51,440 nucleotides of DNA, taken from contig MSJI02000544.1 of NCBI GenBank assembly GCA_001931905.2, positions 1-51,440 on the forward strand, in the 5' to 3' direction. This DNA comes from Cladosporium sp. IMV 00045. Lineage: Eukaryota; Ascomycota; Dothideomycetes; Cladosporiales; Cladosporiaceae. Both the position numbers and the translations under genes were made by a program. The notes below the pieces were generated by a model. The model did not search any database. It had not been told where the DNA came from and was given only the letters and a program-made list of their open reading frames with translations. Positions 49,966 through 51,440 of the stretch are shown piece after piece (the stretch's first letter is position 1; each line of letters begins with the position of its first letter).

Positions 49966-51167
49966 GGTTGTTGCTGCATTTGCTGGGTAGTTGACTGAAG
50001 AGTTAATGAGGAATCATTGACGTAAAACGATTCAATGGTATCGATTCGGATGAGTCGCACATTTTGTGAGTTCCAGAGATATCGTGTCGTTTTGAAGCGA
50101 TGCACTCCGTGCTGTACAAGGCCAATGTTCTCGTGCTTGCCTGAAGGAAGAGATGGCAGGGCGTACTCCACTTGGAAGATCGTCCGCTGTCGGTTAAAAG
50201 ATGTCCGGTATTGGCCACACTCTCCTGCAGTTGCCGATATCCGGTCATGATGAAGCTTATGGATGTGCGGTTGACGTCTCGTGATCGTGAATGATAGGCG
50301 TGCATATGTAGGTCTTTGTTTTCGTGGAACGTGTCTAGCGGTATCCGACCGTTAGTTGGTCGATTTGCAGGATATTAGAGGTGACACACAGACCTCGTTA
50401 GCAATGTTGCCATTTTCGAGATTTACGAACGTGATCCGTATAATACGCATCGAATGATACCACCGCAATAAAGCAGTAATTGAAAGCGAGCGGTTAGAAC
50501 TCACCCTCGTGCTTGGAACACTCCGATGAGATGCAGGACTGTCAGAAGCCAACACCAACCCTAACCCTAAAGTAGAAAACGCAGACATCGCTTGGTCGTC
50601 GCATAGAACACGCCACTCACGAATGGTAGCAGACCACATTCGGCCGAGATCCTAACGATGTATCTCAATCGATCACATCAAATGCTCAAATCTTCGATCA
50701 TCCAACGGCAGCGGTCCAATATCGAACATCCCTCTTGTCGTGAGCATTCCGCCGGGAGAAAACGGGAAGGTTCGTTCACTCGATTGGAATGTTGACATCC
50801 AAAATCAACCGAATGATAGCACTAGCAGACCAAATTCCGTGTTATACCTTGACAGTGCGATATTATCGTCGACGCTGACAGACGAAAACACTCGCAACTC
50901 CCCGGAGAAACAGCATAATCTCGCGAACGGATGCATCACACCTCGGCCCGAACGACAAGAACTTGTGAACATCACGCGTTACCAGCATCGATATAATCCG
51001 TCGACGACAGGCGATGATTCTCGTCTCAACTGTCCTGGTCCAGTGACTTCGAAGCGGCAACCATCCAGAACAACCCACGCGTCCATGGCCTTTCCAAAAA
51101 GACTTCCATAGCATAGCCAAAATTGATTGAAGCCCTGCAAAAAGACAAAAGAATCGCTCATCGCAAT
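49966..51167. other. 1.2 kb intergenic upstream of MFS gene
   Basis: No gene is supported. The frame at 50740-51111 has no ATG near its start and no domain. A telomere-like AACCCTAACCCTAA lies at 50557-50570. The right part flanks the tRNA-Ser gene. Confidence 0.4.
50557..50570 (+). repeat. short telomere-type motif
   Basis: AACCCTAACCCTAA is present here and a shorter AACCCTAACCCT at 19649-19660. Each has about two units, so these are interstitial telobox-like sites rather than telomere ends. Both lie about 600-700 bases upstream of minus-strand genes. Confidence 0.6.
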
Positions 51168-51248
51168 CGACGAAGGCAGGATTCGAACCTACGCCCCCGA
51201 AGGGAATTGATTTCTAGTCAATCGCAGTAACCACTTTGCTACTTCGCC
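51168..51248 (-). tRNA. tRNA-Ser (anticodon AGA)
   Basis: Read on the minus strand, the 81 bases form a class II tRNA. The acceptor is GGCGAAG/CTTCGTC with one G-T pair. The D arm closes with GCA/TGC. The anticodon arm is ATTGA-CTAGAAA-TCAAT, giving anticodon AGA. The long variable arm is TCCCTTCGGGGGC and the T arm GTAGG-TTCGAAT-CCTGC. The discriminator is G, the usual serine identity base. No intron is present. Confidence 0.93.
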
Positions 51249-51440
51249 TGATGGTACTTATTTGGCGATGCACGTTGTATATACCTAGGTGTGTGCCGGG
51301 CGTTTGTCGACGAGCTGCTTCACCGTGGTGTGAGAACAAGGGAACACACCATCTGGCTCGACTGCCCTGTGGCTCCCTCCATTAAGAGGAAATCACGGAG
51401 CACTGCCGGAAAGGTAATATGATTTATCTTTGGTTTTTTT

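Noticed and set aside
50740..51111. 123-codon plus-strand frame
   Set aside because: It starts with GTG, has no early ATG, no domain and no splice partners.
1..51440. CRISPR arrays, operons or bacterial-type regulatory elements
   Set aside because: Introns, RIP and gene families show eukaryotic nuclear DNA; no regularly spaced repeats were seen.

Overview
The window looks like nuclear DNA of a filamentous ascomycete (Pezizomycotina). Genes are compact and carry short introns of about 53-130 bases with GTANGT or GTGAGT donors, CTAAC/CTGAC branch sites and CAG/TAG acceptors. Protein-coding DNA is GC-rich. The left end is a strongly RIP-mutated repeat. The gene content (separase, Dicer-like 1, a NUC-1-like bHLH, GLFG nucleoporin Nup49) would fit a Dothideomycete, but that placement is an inference from overall protein flavour, not from a search.

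Layout: 1-575 is an AT-rich repeat almost free of CpA/TpG. Next come a Dcr2-type phosphatase (+), a Golgi-type glycosyltransferase (-), the NatC auxiliary subunit Naa38 (+), separase (-) and, divergent from separase, a mitochondrial DUF5321-type protein (+). A Tra2-like splicing regulator (+) follows, then a gene-poor 1.9 kb, a secreted type-B carboxylesterase (+) and a small membrane protein (-). After a 3.1 kb stretch without a convincing gene come a NUC-1/Pho4-like bHLH factor (+), tRNA-Thr(AGT) and a cytochrome P450 (+). Then follow an uncharacterised coiled-coil protein (-) divergent from an MFS transporter (+), mitochondrial tyrosyl-tRNA synthetase (+), Dicer-like 1 (-) divergent from Tap42 (+), and Fip1 (-) divergent from Nup49 (+). 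The right part holds FAD synthetase (+), a MATE transporter (+), an MFS drug transporter (-) and tRNA-Ser(AGA) (-). Exon structures were worked out by hand from splice consensus and frame continuity; several extend or correct simple open reading frames.

Most genes are housekeeping and unlinked in function (mRNA 3'-end processing, nuclear pore, chromosome segregation, PP2A regulation, flavin synthesis, translation). The P450, esterase and transporters are scattered among them with no backbone synthase, so I do not see a metabolite cluster and did not find a clear new multi-gene system. The observations most worth a second look are: a row of short perfect inverted repeats with the same 5-base loop in the Dicer-like 1/Tap42 intergenic region; two neighbouring genes (FAD synthetase and MATE) that each need a -1 shift at a G-run heptamer to keep their conserved C-terminal part; an 11-residue motif present twice in Nup49 with only synonymous differences; a stop-free, frame-neutral 60-base intron just before the bHLH domain; and a tandemly duplicated exon in the Tra2-like gene.
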